Of a stretch of 64,000 bases of DNA, positions 36,596-45,874 are shown piece after piece. The stretch is taken from contig CANFRC010000007.1 in the NCBI GenBank assembly GCA_947449315.1, positions 1 through 64,000 of the forward strand. The letters are read 5' to 3'. The number at the start of each line of letters is the position of its first letter. The stretch's first letter is position 1. The DNA comes from Bacteroidota bacterium (lineage in GTDB: Bacteria; Bacteroidota; Bacteroidia; 2-12-FULL-35-15). Position numbers and translations under genes: made by a program. Under the pieces are notes generated by a model that ran no database searches, was not told the origin of the DNA, and was given only the letters and a program-made list of their open reading frames with translations.

Positions 36596-39412
36596 ATGCC
36601 AAGAGATAATTCCATAAAGTCAGTATTAATAATCGGTAGCGGTCCAATTGTGATCGGACAAGCATGTGAGTTTGATTATTCAGGATCGCAATCGGCTCGT
36701 TCTTTAAGAGAAGAAGGCATCAGGGTAACACTGATCAATTCGAATCCTGCAACAATCATGACGGACAAAGTGACTGCTGAAAATATTTACTTGCTGCCTC
36801 TGGAAGTAAAGTCCATCATCAAAATATTAGAAGAAAACAAAGACATTGATGCTGTATTGCCTACTATGGGCGGTCAGACTGCCCTGAATCTTGCAATGAA
36901 ATGCGATGAGATGGGGATCTGGAAGAAATATGGTGTGAGAATGATCGGTGTGGATATTGATGCTATTGAAGTGACAGAAGACAGAGATAAGTTTCGTGCC
37001 CGCATGGAATCTATTGGTGTTGGAATGGCACCATCAAAAATTTGTCGTTCTTTCTTAGAAGGGAAAGAAATTGCACAGGAGTTTGGTTTCCCATTAGTAA
37101 TTCGCCCTTCATTTACCTTAGGTGGTAGCGGAGGTGCGGTTGTGTACCAAAAAGAAGATTTTGATAAAGCGATTGACAGAGGTTTACATACATCTCCGAT
37201 TCATGAAGTATTGATCGACAAAGCAGTATTGGGCTGGAAAGAATATGAATTGGAGTTGTTGAGAGATAATAATGACAATGTTGTTATCATTTGTTCGATT
37301 GAGAATTTTGACCCAATGGGTGTTCATACAGGTGATAGTATTACTGTTGCTCCAGCCATGACACTTTCTGATAGTACTTTCCAAAAGATGCGCACCATGT
37401 CCATCAAAATGATGCGTAGTATCGGAAATTTTGCAGGTGGTTGTAATGTTCAGTTTGCAGTTAATCCCGATGATTCAGAAGATATTATTGCCATAGAAAT
37501 TAATCCCCGTGTGTCCCGCTCATCTGCATTAGCGAGCAAAGCAACCGGATACCCGATTGCGAAGATCGCTTCTAAATTGGCTATAGGCTTCAATTTGGAT
37601 GAATTAGAAAATCAAATTACAAAATCTACTTCTGCTTTTTTTGAACCTACATTGGATTATGTAATTGTAAAAATCCCGCGTTGGAACTTCGATAAATTCA
37701 AAGGAGCTAATCGTGAATTAGGATTTCAAATGAAATCGGTGGGCGAAGTAATGGGAATCGGACGTTGTTTCCAAGAAGCATTGCAAAAAGCTTGTCAGTC
37801 ACTTGAAATTAAACGTAATGGGTTAGGTGCTGATGGAAAAGAAGTAACCAATCAACAAGAGCTTCTGAAAAGTTTAGAGCGTCCGAGTTGGAATCGTTTG
37901 TTTCATATTTACGACTCAATAAAATTAGGGATCTCGATCAAAACAATTCAGAAATTAACACGCATCGATCCTTGGTTTTTGAATCAAATTGAAGAAATGA
38001 TTCTTTTGGAAAATGAAATTTCTAAATACACTTTGCCTCAACTGCCGCGTGAACTATTTTATGAAGCAAAACAAAAAGGATATGCCGATAGACAAATTGC
38101 ACATCTTTTAAAATGTTTGGAGAGTGAAGTATTTAATCGTAGAAGAGATTTAAATATTAATCGTGTTTATAAATTAGTAGATACATGTGCTGCTGAGTTT
38201 GAAGCAAAAACACCTTATTACTACAGTACGTTCGAAGATGAAAATGAATCCATTGCAACGGATAAGAAAAAAATTGTTGTGTTGGGAAGCGGTCCGAATC
38301 GTATCGGACAAGGAATTGAATTTGATTACAGTTGTGTGCACGGAGTATTAGCTGCAAAAGAAATGGGTTATGAAACCATTATGATCAATTGTAATCCTGA
38401 AACAGTTTCAACGGATTTTAATGTGGCTGATAAATTATATTTCGAACCCGTTTTCTGGGAACACATTTATGATATCATCTTAAATGAAAAACCGGAAGGA
38501 GTCATCGTGCAGTTGGGTGGACAAACAGCATTGAAGTTGGCAGAGAAATTGGAACGCTACGGAATAAAAATTATAGGTACCGATTATAAATCATTGGATT
38601 TGGCGGAAGACAGAGGTAGTTTCTCTAACCTTTTAAAAGATAATGATATTCCTTATCCACGATTTGGTGTGATCGAAGATGCTGATCAGGCAGTAGAATT
38701 GTCAAAAACATTGGGCTTTCCATTATTGGTTCGTCCTTCGTATGTGTTAGGCGGACAAAGCATGAAGATTGTAATCAACGAACAGGAATTAGAAACCCAT
38801 GTTGTGAAGTTGTTGCAGGATCATCCAGGTAATCAAGTTTTGTTGGATCATTTCTTAGAAGGTGCGATAGAAGCTGAATCGGATTCAATTTGTGATGGTA
38901 AAGATGTTTACATTATAGGAATGATGGAACACATTGAACCTGCAGGTATACATTCTGGAGATTCGTATGCCGTGTTGCCTCCGTTCGATCTGAGTGAAAA
39001 TGTGCTCAAACAAATGGAAGATCATACCAAGAAAATTGCGATTGCATTAAAGACGGTTGGACTTTTAAATATTCAGTTTGCCATTAAAGATGAGGTGGTA
39101 TATATTATTGAAGCTAATCCTCGTGCATCACGAACGGTCCCATTTATCGCGAAAGCTTATGACGAGCCGTATGTAAACTATGCTACAAAAGTGATGTTAG
39201 GTGCAAAAGTGAACGACTTTAAATTCAATCCTCGTAAGAAAGGATATGCAATAAAAATCCCTGTATTCTCTTATGAGAAATTCCCTGAAGTAACAAAAGA
39301 GTTAGGTCCTGAAATGAAATCGACAGGTGAAGCAATTTATTTTATTGATGATCTTACTGATGAATTTTTTCACACGATTTATTCAGAGAGAAATTTATAT
39401 TTGAGTAAATAA
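36596..39412 (+). CDS. carB: Carbamoyl-phosphate synthase large subunit, short form
   Basis: A 938-residue synthase subunit making carbamoyl phosphate for pyrimidines and arginine. Both ATP-grasp halves are present: SVLIIGSGPIVIGQACEFDY at the start and KIVVLGSGPNRIGQGIEFDY near 560, with the oligomerisation region between. E. coli CarB is ~1073 residues; this one stops after STGEAIYFIDDLTDEFF... and lacks the C-terminal MGS-like allosteric domain that binds UMP and ornithine. The end is a clean stop, not a frameshift. carA is not in the window. Confidence 0.97.
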   Translation: MPRDNSIKSVLIIGSGPIVIGQACEFDYSGSQSARSLREEGIRVTLINSNPATIMTDKVTAENIYLLPLEVKSIIKILEENKDIDAVLPTMGGQTALNLAMKCDEMGIWKKYGVRMIGVDIDAIEVTEDRDKFRARMESIGVGMAPSKICRSFLEGKEIAQEFGFPLVIRPSFTLGGSGGAVVYQKEDFDKAIDRGLHTSPIHEVLIDKAVLGWKEYELELLRDNNDNVVIICSIENFDPMGVHTGDSITVAPAMTLSDSTFQKMRTMSIKMMRSIGNFAGGCNVQFAVNPDDSEDIIAIEINPRVSRSSALASKATGYPIAKIASKLAIGFNLDELENQITKSTSAFFEPTLDYVIVKIPRWNFDKFKGANRELGFQMKSVGEVMGIGRCFQEALQKACQSLEIKRNGLGADGKEVTNQQELLKSLERPSWNRLFHIYDSIKLGISIKTIQKLTRIDPWFLNQIEEMILLENEISKYTLPQLPRELFYEAKQKGYADRQIAHLLKCLESEVFNRRRDLNINRVYKLVDTCAAEFEAKTPYYYSTFEDENESIATDKKKIVVLGSGPNRIGQGIEFDYSCVHGVLAAKEMGYETIMINCNPETVSTDFNVADKLYFEPVFWEHIYDIILNEKPEGVIVQLGGQTALKLAEKLERYGIKIIGTDYKSLDLAEDRGSFSNLLKDNDIPYPRFGVIEDADQAVELSKTLGFPLLVRPSYVLGGQSMKIVINEQELETHVVKLLQDHPGNQVLLDHFLEGAIEAESDSICDGKDVYIIGMMEHIEPAGIHSGDSYAVLPPFDLSENVLKQMEDHTKKIAIALKTVGLLNIQFAIKDEVVYIIEANPRASRTVPFIAKAYDEPYVNYATKVMLGAKVNDFKFNPRKKGYAIKIPVFSYEKFPEVTKELGPEMKSTGEAIYFIDDLTDEFFHTIYSERNLYLSK

Positions 39413-39471
39413 AGGTTCATAAAGATTGGAGTTCCTATCTGAAGTTGGATTTTCATTTTTTATTTTCAATC

Positions 39472-39540
39472 AACACCTGTCATCATTTTATAAAGATTAG
39501 TTCAAGCAGGATGATGGACTGCTTTTTCTTTGTAGGTGTT
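39472..39540. other. Long imperfect inverted repeat between convergent genes
   Basis: AACACCT-2-CATCAT (39472-39486) is mirrored by ATGATG (39511) and AGGTGTT (39534-39540). Inside, GCAG...CTGCTTTTT could act as a weak carB terminator. Its nature is unclear. Confidence 0.35.
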
Positions 39541-39563
39541 AATTCGATAGAGTAACAAACCAT

Positions 39564-40457
39564 TTAATGCTGCGTAATAAAATCACCCACCAGTTTTAAA
39601 TAAGGTTGAAATCCCATCGTTGTTTGAATTGTGCTGTGTCCTGCAGCAGGTATACGATGCGATTCTTTGTATGTTCCGGAGTAGTGACTATAGACAACAG
39701 CTCCATGCGTGTCTATGTTTAGGAAATCATCCGCTTCGCCATGGATCCAAAAGAAAGGTTGAGTAACCGTTTTAATTTCTTCCGCGTTATTTATTTTTAG
39801 TGTTGTGAAAAAATCTCCCGGCATTGCTAAGCCAGAACCATCTTGGATCATTGTTTCAGCGGAAGCAAATGGTGCTTCCAGCATTAATTTGGAAGGTTTC
39901 ATGCTATAGCTCTCCGCACTTAATTTCGTTGCAGGAGCAGTTCCCATACTGAAACCATACATCACCAAGCGGTCGTTAGAAAGGCCCTTGCTTTTCAACC
40001 ATTTCAATGCAGCGTCCACATCTGCATATAATCCATCTTCTGTTGGTTTCCCTTCTGACATCCCATATCCGCGGTAGTCTATCATCATCACTCCAAAACG
40101 ATTCTTACTTTTGGTGTTTGCCAAAAGTTTTGCACGTTGCCAGTAGAAGTCCATGTGATCTTTATTTCCATGGCAATACATGATGACTGTATCAGTCGCT
40201 ATTTTTGATATATCGCCAATATACAATGCGTAAATTGTTGTTGCATTTGATTCATCTGTTGCTTTCGAATTTAAGGTGAATAAATGCACCATCGTATCCT
40301 GGATATAGAAGGAGTTATCCAGATGAAAATCTACATCACCCGAATAGTTATCTAATTTGTATTCGGTCAGTTTGCTTTTGTTAAACAAGTTGTCATCTAA
40401 TGTAAAGCAGCTTGTAAGCCCTGTGATGACTACAGTAATAAGAATGTATTTTTTCAT
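39564..40457 (-). CDS. Alpha/beta hydrolase lipoprotein
   Basis: A 297-residue hydrolase with lipobox LTSC (Cys17 from the chosen Met). The fold is clear: nucleophile elbow GFSMG, oxyanion HG in MYCHGNKDHMDF, acid in HGEADDFLN and catalytic His in AGHSTIQ. DYRGYGMSEGKPTEDGLYAD resembles BEM46/ABHD13-like hydrolases. Substrate unknown; probably periplasmic. Upstream ATG at 40469 would add MKLQ; the second Met fits the leader better. It follows the 40496 lipoprotein gene by ~38 bases and is likely in the same operon. Confidence 0.88.
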   Translation of the reverse strand: MKKYILITVVITGLTSCFTLDDNLFNKSKLTEYKLDNYSGDVDFHLDNSFYIQDTMVHLFTLNSKATDESNATTIYALYIGDISKIATDTVIMYCHGNKDHMDFYWQRAKLLANTKSKNRFGVMMIDYRGYGMSEGKPTEDGLYADVDAALKWLKSKGLSNDRLVMYGFSMGTAPATKLSAESYSMKPSKLMLEAPFASAETMIQDGSGLAMPGDFFTTLKINNAEEIKTVTQPFFWIHGEADDFLNIDTHGAVVYSHYSGTYKESHRIPAAGHSTIQTTMGFQPYLKLVGDFITQH

Positions 40458-40495
40458 TTGTAATTTCATTTTGAATATAGATGTACTTGCTGAGG

Positions 40496-41158
40496 TTAAA
40501 ATTTTCTGGTGCAGCCAAAATAAACACCTAACGCTCCATGCGTTTTAAAAGGTGTTACATAATCCACTACCAGTATTTCATTGGAAATATTTGGAGCGAT
40601 TATTTTTGCTTCCAGATTAAAATTCCACTTTTTATTGTTGAAACTGTGCCCGATCATGGGCATAAATATCCAGTGGTTGGGTTGGTTGATACCATATGCT
40701 CGTTTTGATGACAATTCAAACCAATTATCTAACCCAGCATAAATCAAGTTTTTGTGCTTACCATATTCCCAAAACGCATTAATGGCTAATTGCGGGTAAA
40801 GTTTTTTGGCATCTTTGTTTTTATAAATAATATTTAAAACAGGTGAAATAGAAATCGCAGGAATGTATTTGTTTTGTTTCAGAACTTGCTTTGTTACACC
40901 TAGTTCAACTTGTGCATTACCAAATAGAGCGGCTGTAATATTTGCAGAGCCGAAAGCGGTCAAGGTGCTGTCGATTCCATAACCGTAATTAGCTGTTAGA
41001 AATGGTATAGGAATAGTAGCTGCACCGTATTTTATAAGAGGGCCGCCAAGCGACACATTAACGGCCTGTTGTTTTTTCTCCAGTGGTTTCACATACCTGC
41101 CAGGTGAACAAGCATAAATAAGTGTGGTTATTGAAATTAAAAGAATGTTAGTCCGCAT
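40496..41158 (-). CDS. Putative lipoprotein with barrel-like strands
   Basis: A 220-residue protein with lipobox IYAC (Cys17). The rest alternates polar and hydrophobic residues in strand-like blocks (VNVSLGGPLIKYGAATIPIP; LGVYFGCTRKF at the end), like small outer-membrane or surface beta proteins. No family recognised. First gene of a unit with the hydrolase; a TAAATTTG -7 box is at 41181-41188. Confidence 0.65.
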   Translation of the reverse strand: MRTNILLISITTLIYACSPGRYVKPLEKKQQAVNVSLGGPLIKYGAATIPIPFLTANYGYGIDSTLTAFGSANITAALFGNAQVELGVTKQVLKQNKYIPAISISPVLNIIYKNKDAKKLYPQLAINAFWEYGKHKNLIYAGLDNWFELSSKRAYGINQPNHWIFMPMIGHSFNNKKWNFNLEAKIIAPNISNEILVVDYVTPFKTHGALGVYFGCTRKF

Positions 41159-41180
41159 TTTTTTTATGGTTTAATTAATG

Positions 41181-41188
41181 CAAATTTA
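41181..41188 (-). promoter_or_regulatory. -7 element (TAAATTTG) for the lipoprotein gene at 41158
   Basis: CAAATTTA on the + strand, 23 bases from the start codon. It is paired with a divergent box at 41210. Confidence 0.4.
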
Positions 41189-41209
41189 GAAGTATTTATA
41201 TAAAACTAT

Positions 41210-41217
41210 TAACTTTG
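41210..41217 (+). promoter_or_regulatory. -7 element (TAACTTTG) for the DUF4834 gene
   Basis: Matches TAnnTTTG and lies only 7 bases before the ATG at 41225, so the message would have almost no leader. No clear TTG box. Confidence 0.45.
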
Positions 41218-41224
41218 TTCTATA

Positions 41225-41434
41225 ATGAGAGATGTCTTTTACACCCTTTTAGTGGTTTGGATCATTTGGCGCATCATGAATGGCGTTAATGTTATCCGTG
41301 CGAAGCAACCAACGTCTTCTCAACCTTCATCATCTAAAAAAGAAGGTGAAACTACGGTCAATTTTGTTCCTCTTAAAAAGAAGTCTGTTGCCGATACTGA
41401 AGGAGAATATGTAGATTATGAAGAAGTAAAATAG
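41225..41434 (+). CDS. DUF4834 family small membrane protein
   Basis: A 69-residue protein with one N-terminal membrane helix (VFYTLLVVWIIWRIMNGV), a Ser/Lys-rich linker and a C-terminal motif TTVNFVPLKKK...GEYVDYEEVK. The GEYVDYEE ending is typical of DUF4834, a Bacteroidota family that I recall lying near yfhO genes, as it does here (two genes away). Function unknown. Confidence 0.8.
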   Translation: MRDVFYTLLVVWIIWRIMNGVNVIRAKQPTSSQPSSSKKEGETTVNFVPLKKKSVADTEGEYVDYEEVK

Positions 41435-41459
41435 TGTGCAGATTTGATGATGTGCTTGT

Positions 41460-42254
41460 TTACTCTTTTGTCATTTTTCGCATTAGTCTGTAAAATAGTT
41501 TAGGTAAATACTGTTTTACATAGACAGAAAAAATTTCATATTTGCCCACATACTTGTGGTTTCTGTTACCTTTTAAAGCTTTTACAATGCCTTTTGCACA
41601 ATCCATTGGTGACATTCCTTTTTCTTGTGCATCGCTTTTTACGCCATAAGCAGAGCCGTTATCTCGCAATAGTTTTGTGCTTATATCGGTGTTGATGAAG
41701 CCTGGACTCACGATCAACACTTTTACATTGTCCTTGTATAATTCTTCACGTAATGATTCGAAGTAGCCGTATAGCGCATGTTTTGATGCTGAGTACGTAG
41801 AGTAGAGTGGCATTCCGTATTTTCCCATGATGCTTGAAACAACTACTAGTTTGCCATGTTGTTGTTGTTTCATCAAACGTCCAACTGCTTTTGTAAGATT
41901 GATCGTTCCAAAAAAATTGACCTCCATTACTTTTCTATCTATAGAAGTTGGAGTGCTCAGCGCTTTTGTGCGGTGGCCCATGCCACTGTTGTTGATGAGC
42001 ACATCGATACGTCCGAATCTCTTGATAACTTCATCCGTTTTTTCTTCTACAGTTTCTGTATGTTCTAAATCGAGTGGAAGAATGAAAATGTTTTTAGGAT
42101 CAGTAGTGCAATTCGAGGCAACGCGTTTAAGTTCATCTTCTCGTCTTGCTGATAAAACTAATAAGGCGCCTTCTTGAGCACAAACATAGGCCAATGCTTC
42201 ACCTATACCTGATGAAGCTCCTGTGATCCAGATTATTTTCCCGTTTAGTTCCAT
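41460..42254 (-). CDS. Short-chain dehydrogenase/reductase
   Basis: A 264-residue classical SDR. NAD(P) motif TGASSGIGEALAYV, NNSGMGH, catalytic Ser in VVVSSIMGKYG and the YSASK (Tyr-x3-Lys) pair are all present. The C-terminal ~20 residues are basic and hydrophobic (YLPKLFYRLMRKMTKE), possibly a membrane-surface helix as in DHRS7-like enzymes. Substrate unknown. An inverted repeat lies 8 bases upstream of the start. Confidence 0.93.
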   Translation of the reverse strand: MELNGKIIWITGASSGIGEALAYVCAQEGALLVLSARREDELKRVASNCTTDPKNIFILPLDLEHTETVEEKTDEVIKRFGRIDVLINNSGMGHRTKALSTPTSIDRKVMEVNFFGTINLTKAVGRLMKQQQHGKLVVVSSIMGKYGMPLYSTYSASKHALYGYFESLREELYKDNVKVLIVSPGFINTDISTKLLRDNGSAYGVKSDAQEKGMSPMDCAKGIVKALKGNRNHKYVGKYEIFSVYVKQYLPKLFYRLMRKMTKE

Positions 42255-42261
42255 TTTTTTT

Positions 42262-42340
42262 TTCGCAAAAAGTGCGAAGACGTAACATTTTTTATTTTTT
42301 TATTGTGCACAATTGTCCCAAAGGGACTCCTGTGGAGCAC
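42262..42340. repeat. Cluster of short palindromes upstream of the SDR gene
   Basis: TTCGCA-5-TGCGAA (42262-42278), GTCCC-3-GGGAC (42315-42327), CTCC-3-GGAG (near 42327-42337), and the last two enclosed by GTGC...GCAC (42305-42340). Such nested hairpins may be an RNA element, a dispersed repeat or the end of the transcript of the upstream oxygenase gene. Confidence 0.4.
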
Positions 42341-42357
42341 ACCAACATCTGATCAGA

Positions 42358-43179
42358 TTACTGTTTATCCTTATTCTTATCTTGAAAATCCAAAGACTTC
42401 ACGCCTATGAATTTTAAAAACTTTTTGGCATTTATCTTAATCGTTTCCTTGATTTCAGTGATAGCTGTTTTTGCCATGCCTTCATCAGGACGGGTTTTGA
42501 AACGTGAATCTCGATAAACGAAATCTTTTCCAACAGGAGTATAATAGTAGCAGTAAAAAGACTTGCGGCTTTCACCTTCAGGAATGTTTATCTTTGCATA
42601 GCCATGATAGGATGTTTCATCTGTTACCATGATGGCTGCCTGATTGAAATAAGGCATTACTTTCGACATGCAATTTTTTACATCTTTGTCCCAAAATTCC
42701 AACGCTCCACCGTATTCATCCTTCCAATGTTTGTTAAGGTAAATTAATAAGTTATATCTGCGGTGTAATTTTGCGGCAGTGTTTGAATTTACATCCACAT
42801 GAATATCTACGAAACTACCGGGTCCACCTTGGTGAACACCTGACCCTAATGAATCATAAGTAGAACTTAAGCCTTCCGTTCCGGTTATTTTCTCCATCCA
42901 TTTGTACATTTCCGGAGAATTTAAAAAATCGCGTAACTCATTGAATTGTTGGTGGTATCTGTCTAAGTGATATTCTTCTGATTTATTTTCGTTGATACTT
43001 TTGCGCTTTACGTTCAGGGTTTCCAGCTTTGGAAAATTTTCATAAAGCGTATTTGCTACGTCATCCAATAAAAAATTTGGCAGCGCAATGTGTTTACAAG
43101 GCGTTGCTGATTGAAATTGTTGACGTATTTCTTTTATTTTATCTTCGTTTAAATATTCGGGATTGACAAGGTTCTTCAT
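42358..43179 (-). CDS. 2-oxoglutarate-Fe(II) oxygenase, prolyl-4-hydroxylase-like
   Basis: A ~273-residue dioxygenase. The iron triad and cosubstrate residue are visible: HxD in VDIHVDVNSN, distal His in TSYHGYAKI and Arg in ESRKSFYCYYYTP. The mix of HRRYNLLIYLNKHW and GGALEFWD is typical of enzymes hydroxylating sugars or proteins. The open frame extends to 43212, but a TATTTTTG box at 43200-43207 overlaps that extension, so the ATG at 43179 (MKNLVNPEYL) is preferred. Substrate unknown. Confidence 0.88.
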   Translation of the reverse strand: MKNLVNPEYLNEDKIKEIRQQFQSATPCKHIALPNFLLDDVANTLYENFPKLETLNVKRKSINENKSEEYHLDRYHQQFNELRDFLNSPEMYKWMEKITGTEGLSSTYDSLGSGVHQGGPGSFVDIHVDVNSNTAAKLHRRYNLLIYLNKHWKDEYGGALEFWDKDVKNCMSKVMPYFNQAAIMVTDETSYHGYAKINIPEGESRKSFYCYYYTPVGKDFVYRDSRFKTRPDEGMAKTAITEIKETIKINAKKFLKFIGVKSLDFQDKNKDKQ

Positions 43180-43199
43180 TTTATAGTTGTTTATGAAGG

Positions 43200-43207
43200 C
43201 AAAAATA
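43200..43207 (-). promoter_or_regulatory. -7 element (TATTTTTG) of the oxygenase gene
   Basis: CAAAAATA on the + strand; 21 bases upstream of the preferred ATG and inside the longer open frame. Confidence 0.4.
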
Positions 43208-43257
43208 AACAATTATTGATGATTCTGACCTCTCAGAAGATGTTAATTTCAATGATT

Positions 43258-43291
43258 TTGGTCAGTACTTTTGGTTATTACATTATATTTG
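43258..43291 (+). promoter_or_regulatory. Promoter of the yfhO-like gene
   Basis: TTG at 43258-43260, 23 bases, TATATTTG at 43284-43291; leader of about 20 bases before the ATG at 43317. Confidence 0.55.
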
Positions 43292-43316
43292 TTGTTCAAT
43301 AAATTTATCAAAAATC

Positions 43317-45818
43317 ATGAAGAACTTTAATTTTAAAAATCTTATTCCTGCAGCAGCACTACTAATTTTTATTGCACTCTCTTTCGGATATTTTAGTCCG
43401 CTGTTAAAAGGAAAAGTCATTTCACAAAGTGATAACGTTTTAAATCAGGGTGTTTCAAAGGAGATCAATGATTTCAGAGACAAGAACCATTCGGAGCCAT
43501 TGTGGACCAACTCTATGTTTGGTGGAATGCCAGCGTATCAGGTCGCTATCCGCTATCCGTCTAATTTAATGACATATGTGAGAGATTTTTTGATGTTAGG
43601 TTTTCCAACACCCGCTAATATGGTGTTTTTGTTCATGGCAGGTTTTTATATTTTATTGGTTGTTTTAAAAGTTGACAAATGGTTGGCAATTGTCGGCTCC
43701 ATTGCTTTTGGCTTTTCGGCAGGCTATATGATTATTATCGCAGCAGGACATATCACTCAAGCCTTTGCAATTGCTTATATGGCACCCGTATTTGCAGGCG
43801 TTATTCTTGTGTGCAGAGGAAAATATCTGGTTGGGGGTGCGTTAACAGCATTTGCTTTTACATTGGAAATTCTATGCAATCACTTTCAGATTGCTTATTA
43901 TTTGATGCTGTTTTTGAGTGTATATGTGATTTTTGAATGGATAGAACGTATTCGCCAAAAAAAATATATGGACATCCTGAAAAGTTTTGCTATTTTCTCA
44001 TTGGCAGGTATTTTAGCATTGGGATGTAATGTAGCCAATTTATGGAGCACTTACGAATATGGGAAATTCACAATCCGTGGACCATCAGAATTAACTTCAG
44101 ATAAAGGAAACAAAACAACAGGCTTGGATAAAGACTATGCAACACAATGGAGCATGGGAACATCGGAGACGATGACACTGATGATTCCCGGTTTCAAAGG
44201 GATTTCATCTTCCAAACGAGTTGGAGAGAATAAATCTGCTTTGGATAATGTAGACAATCAGATGAAAGAAAATATTGGAAACATGCCGCAATATTGGGGA
44301 GACCAACCTTTTACGGATGCTCCGTATTCCGGCGCCATCATTATTTTTCTTTTTGTATTTGGACTATTTGTTGTGGAAGGAAGAATAAAGTGGGCGCTTT
44401 TAGTTGCTACCATTTTCTCGATATTACTCTCTTGGGGAAAAAACTTTATGCCGCTTACAGAGCTATTTTTGGACTATTTCCCTGCTTATAATAAGTTCAG
44501 AGCTGTATCGATGATGTTGATGGTAGCTGAGTTTGCCATTCCGATCCTTGCAATTTTAGCAATCGATAAATTGATGAAACAACCGGAGTTCTTTAAACAA
44601 AAAGTAAAGTTGGCATTTGTAAAAAAGGAAATATCAGTTCAGAATATTTTCTTTATTTCTTTTGGGTTAACAGGAGGATTAGCGTTATTGTATTATATGT
44701 TGCCAACTACTTTTGTCGATTTTTTCAGTGCAGCAGAACGTCTGCAGATGAAAACTGCCCAAGGTGATATTAGTGCTACTGTTGATAATATGCAAAATGC
44801 TCGCGTTTCTTTATTTAAATCAAATGCAATCCGCAGCTTCTTTTTCATTTTATTAGGGGCAGGCACCGTTTGGTTGTACCTCAAATCGACGATCAATAAG
44901 ACTGTATTGATTGCAGTGTTAGCAGTTCTGGTTTTATTTGATCTTACACTCATCGATAAAAATTATTTGAATGATAAAAACTTTACTTCTAAACAAGAAT
45001 CGAAAAATCCATTTCCTGCAACAACTGCAGACAATGGAATACTGGAAGATAAAGATCTTGATTACCGTGTATTAAATATTGCTGTGCAAACATTTCAAGA
45101 TGCTAGCACTTCGTATTATCATAAATCGATAGGTGGTTATAGTGCAGCTAAACTGAGACGTTATCAGGAAATGATCGATTCGCATTTACAGAACGAGATT
45201 CAAAATATTATCGGAACGTTAAAAGCAAATCCATCCGATTCAGCGTTGCGTATTACTTTTGCGCAACAGAATGTGTTGAACATGTTAAATACCCGCTATG
45301 TTATTTATAATCCGGATTCACTCGCATTGAGAAATAAATATGCATTGGGTAATGCATGGTTTGTGAATGATGTGAAAATGGTAAAAAATGCAGACGATGA
45401 AATAAAAGCGATCGGGGAAACAAATCTGAGAAATACATTGGTTGTGGATGAAAGATATAAATCAGAGCTAGATGGATTTACTTCTAAAGCAGATGCATCG
45501 TCAACAATTAAGTTGACTGATTACACAGCTAATGATTTGAAATATGAATCGAATACAACATCGGAACAATTAGCTGTATTTTCTGAAATTTATTTTAAAG
45601 ATGGTTGGAATGCTTATGTGGATGGTGAGTTGAAACCTCATTTCTCAGGTGATTGGGTGTTAAGAGCAATGCGCGTTCCTGCTGGAAAACATACGATCGA
45701 GTTTAAGTTTGAGCCGGCAAAATATTATACCGGAGAAAAAATATCTCTAGCTTCTTGTTTGCTTTTATTTGGATTTGTAGGAATGTCATTCTTTATGACC
45801 TGGAGAAAAAAGGATTAA
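43317..45818 (+). CDS. YfhO family membrane protein (GT-C-like)
   Basis: An 833-residue polytopic protein with about a dozen membrane helices (LIPAAALLIFIALSFGYFSP; GFYILLVVLKVDKWLAIVGS) and a C-terminal soluble domain ending in a last helix. The early loop SNMFGGMPAYQ-type text (LWTNSMFGGMPAYQVAIRYP) and the late FSEIYFKDGWNAYVDGE are hallmarks of YfhO. In Gram-positives YfhO glycosylates lipoteichoic acid; in Bacteroidota the acceptor is unknown. It closes against a strong terminator at the edge of the glycan locus. Confidence 0.92.
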   Translation: MKNFNFKNLIPAAALLIFIALSFGYFSPLLKGKVISQSDNVLNQGVSKEINDFRDKNHSEPLWTNSMFGGMPAYQVAIRYPSNLMTYVRDFLMLGFPTPANMVFLFMAGFYILLVVLKVDKWLAIVGSIAFGFSAGYMIIIAAGHITQAFAIAYMAPVFAGVILVCRGKYLVGGALTAFAFTLEILCNHFQIAYYLMLFLSVYVIFEWIERIRQKKYMDILKSFAIFSLAGILALGCNVANLWSTYEYGKFTIRGPSELTSDKGNKTTGLDKDYATQWSMGTSETMTLMIPGFKGISSSKRVGENKSALDNVDNQMKENIGNMPQYWGDQPFTDAPYSGAIIIFLFVFGLFVVEGRIKWALLVATIFSILLSWGKNFMPLTELFLDYFPAYNKFRAVSMMLMVAEFAIPILAILAIDKLMKQPEFFKQKVKLAFVKKEISVQNIFFISFGLTGGLALLYYMLPTTFVDFFSAAERLQMKTAQGDISATVDNMQNARVSLFKSNAIRSFFFILLGAGTVWLYLKSTINKTVLIAVLAVLVLFDLTLIDKNYLNDKNFTSKQESKNPFPATTADNGILEDKDLDYRVLNIAVQTFQDASTSYYHKSIGGYSAAKLRRYQEMIDSHLQNEIQNIIGTLKANPSDSALRITFAQQNVLNMLNTRYVIYNPDSLALRNKYALGNAWFVNDVKMVKNADDEIKAIGETNLRNTLVVDERYKSELDGFTSKADASSTIKLTDYTANDLKYESNTTSEQLAVFSEIYFKDGWNAYVDGELKPHFSGDWVLRAMRVPAGKHTIEFKFEPAKYYTGEKISLASCLLLFGFVGMSFFMTWRKKD

Positions 45819-45836
45819 TACGACTAACTTAAAAAC

Positions 45837-45871
45837 AAAAAAAGCTTTGGTTCATACCCAAAGCTTTTTTT
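45837..45871. terminator. Bidirectional terminator between yfhO and the glycan locus
   Basis: AAAGCTTTGG (45841-45850), six-base loop plus C, CCAAAGCTTT (45858-45867), with A-run before and T-run after. It can end both the rightward yfhO and the leftward pse transcripts. Confidence 0.9.
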
Positions 45872-45874
45872 GTT

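Noticed and set aside
41827-42177. 116-codon frame opposite the SDR gene
   Set aside because: Antisense shadow of an SDR with all catalytic motifs.
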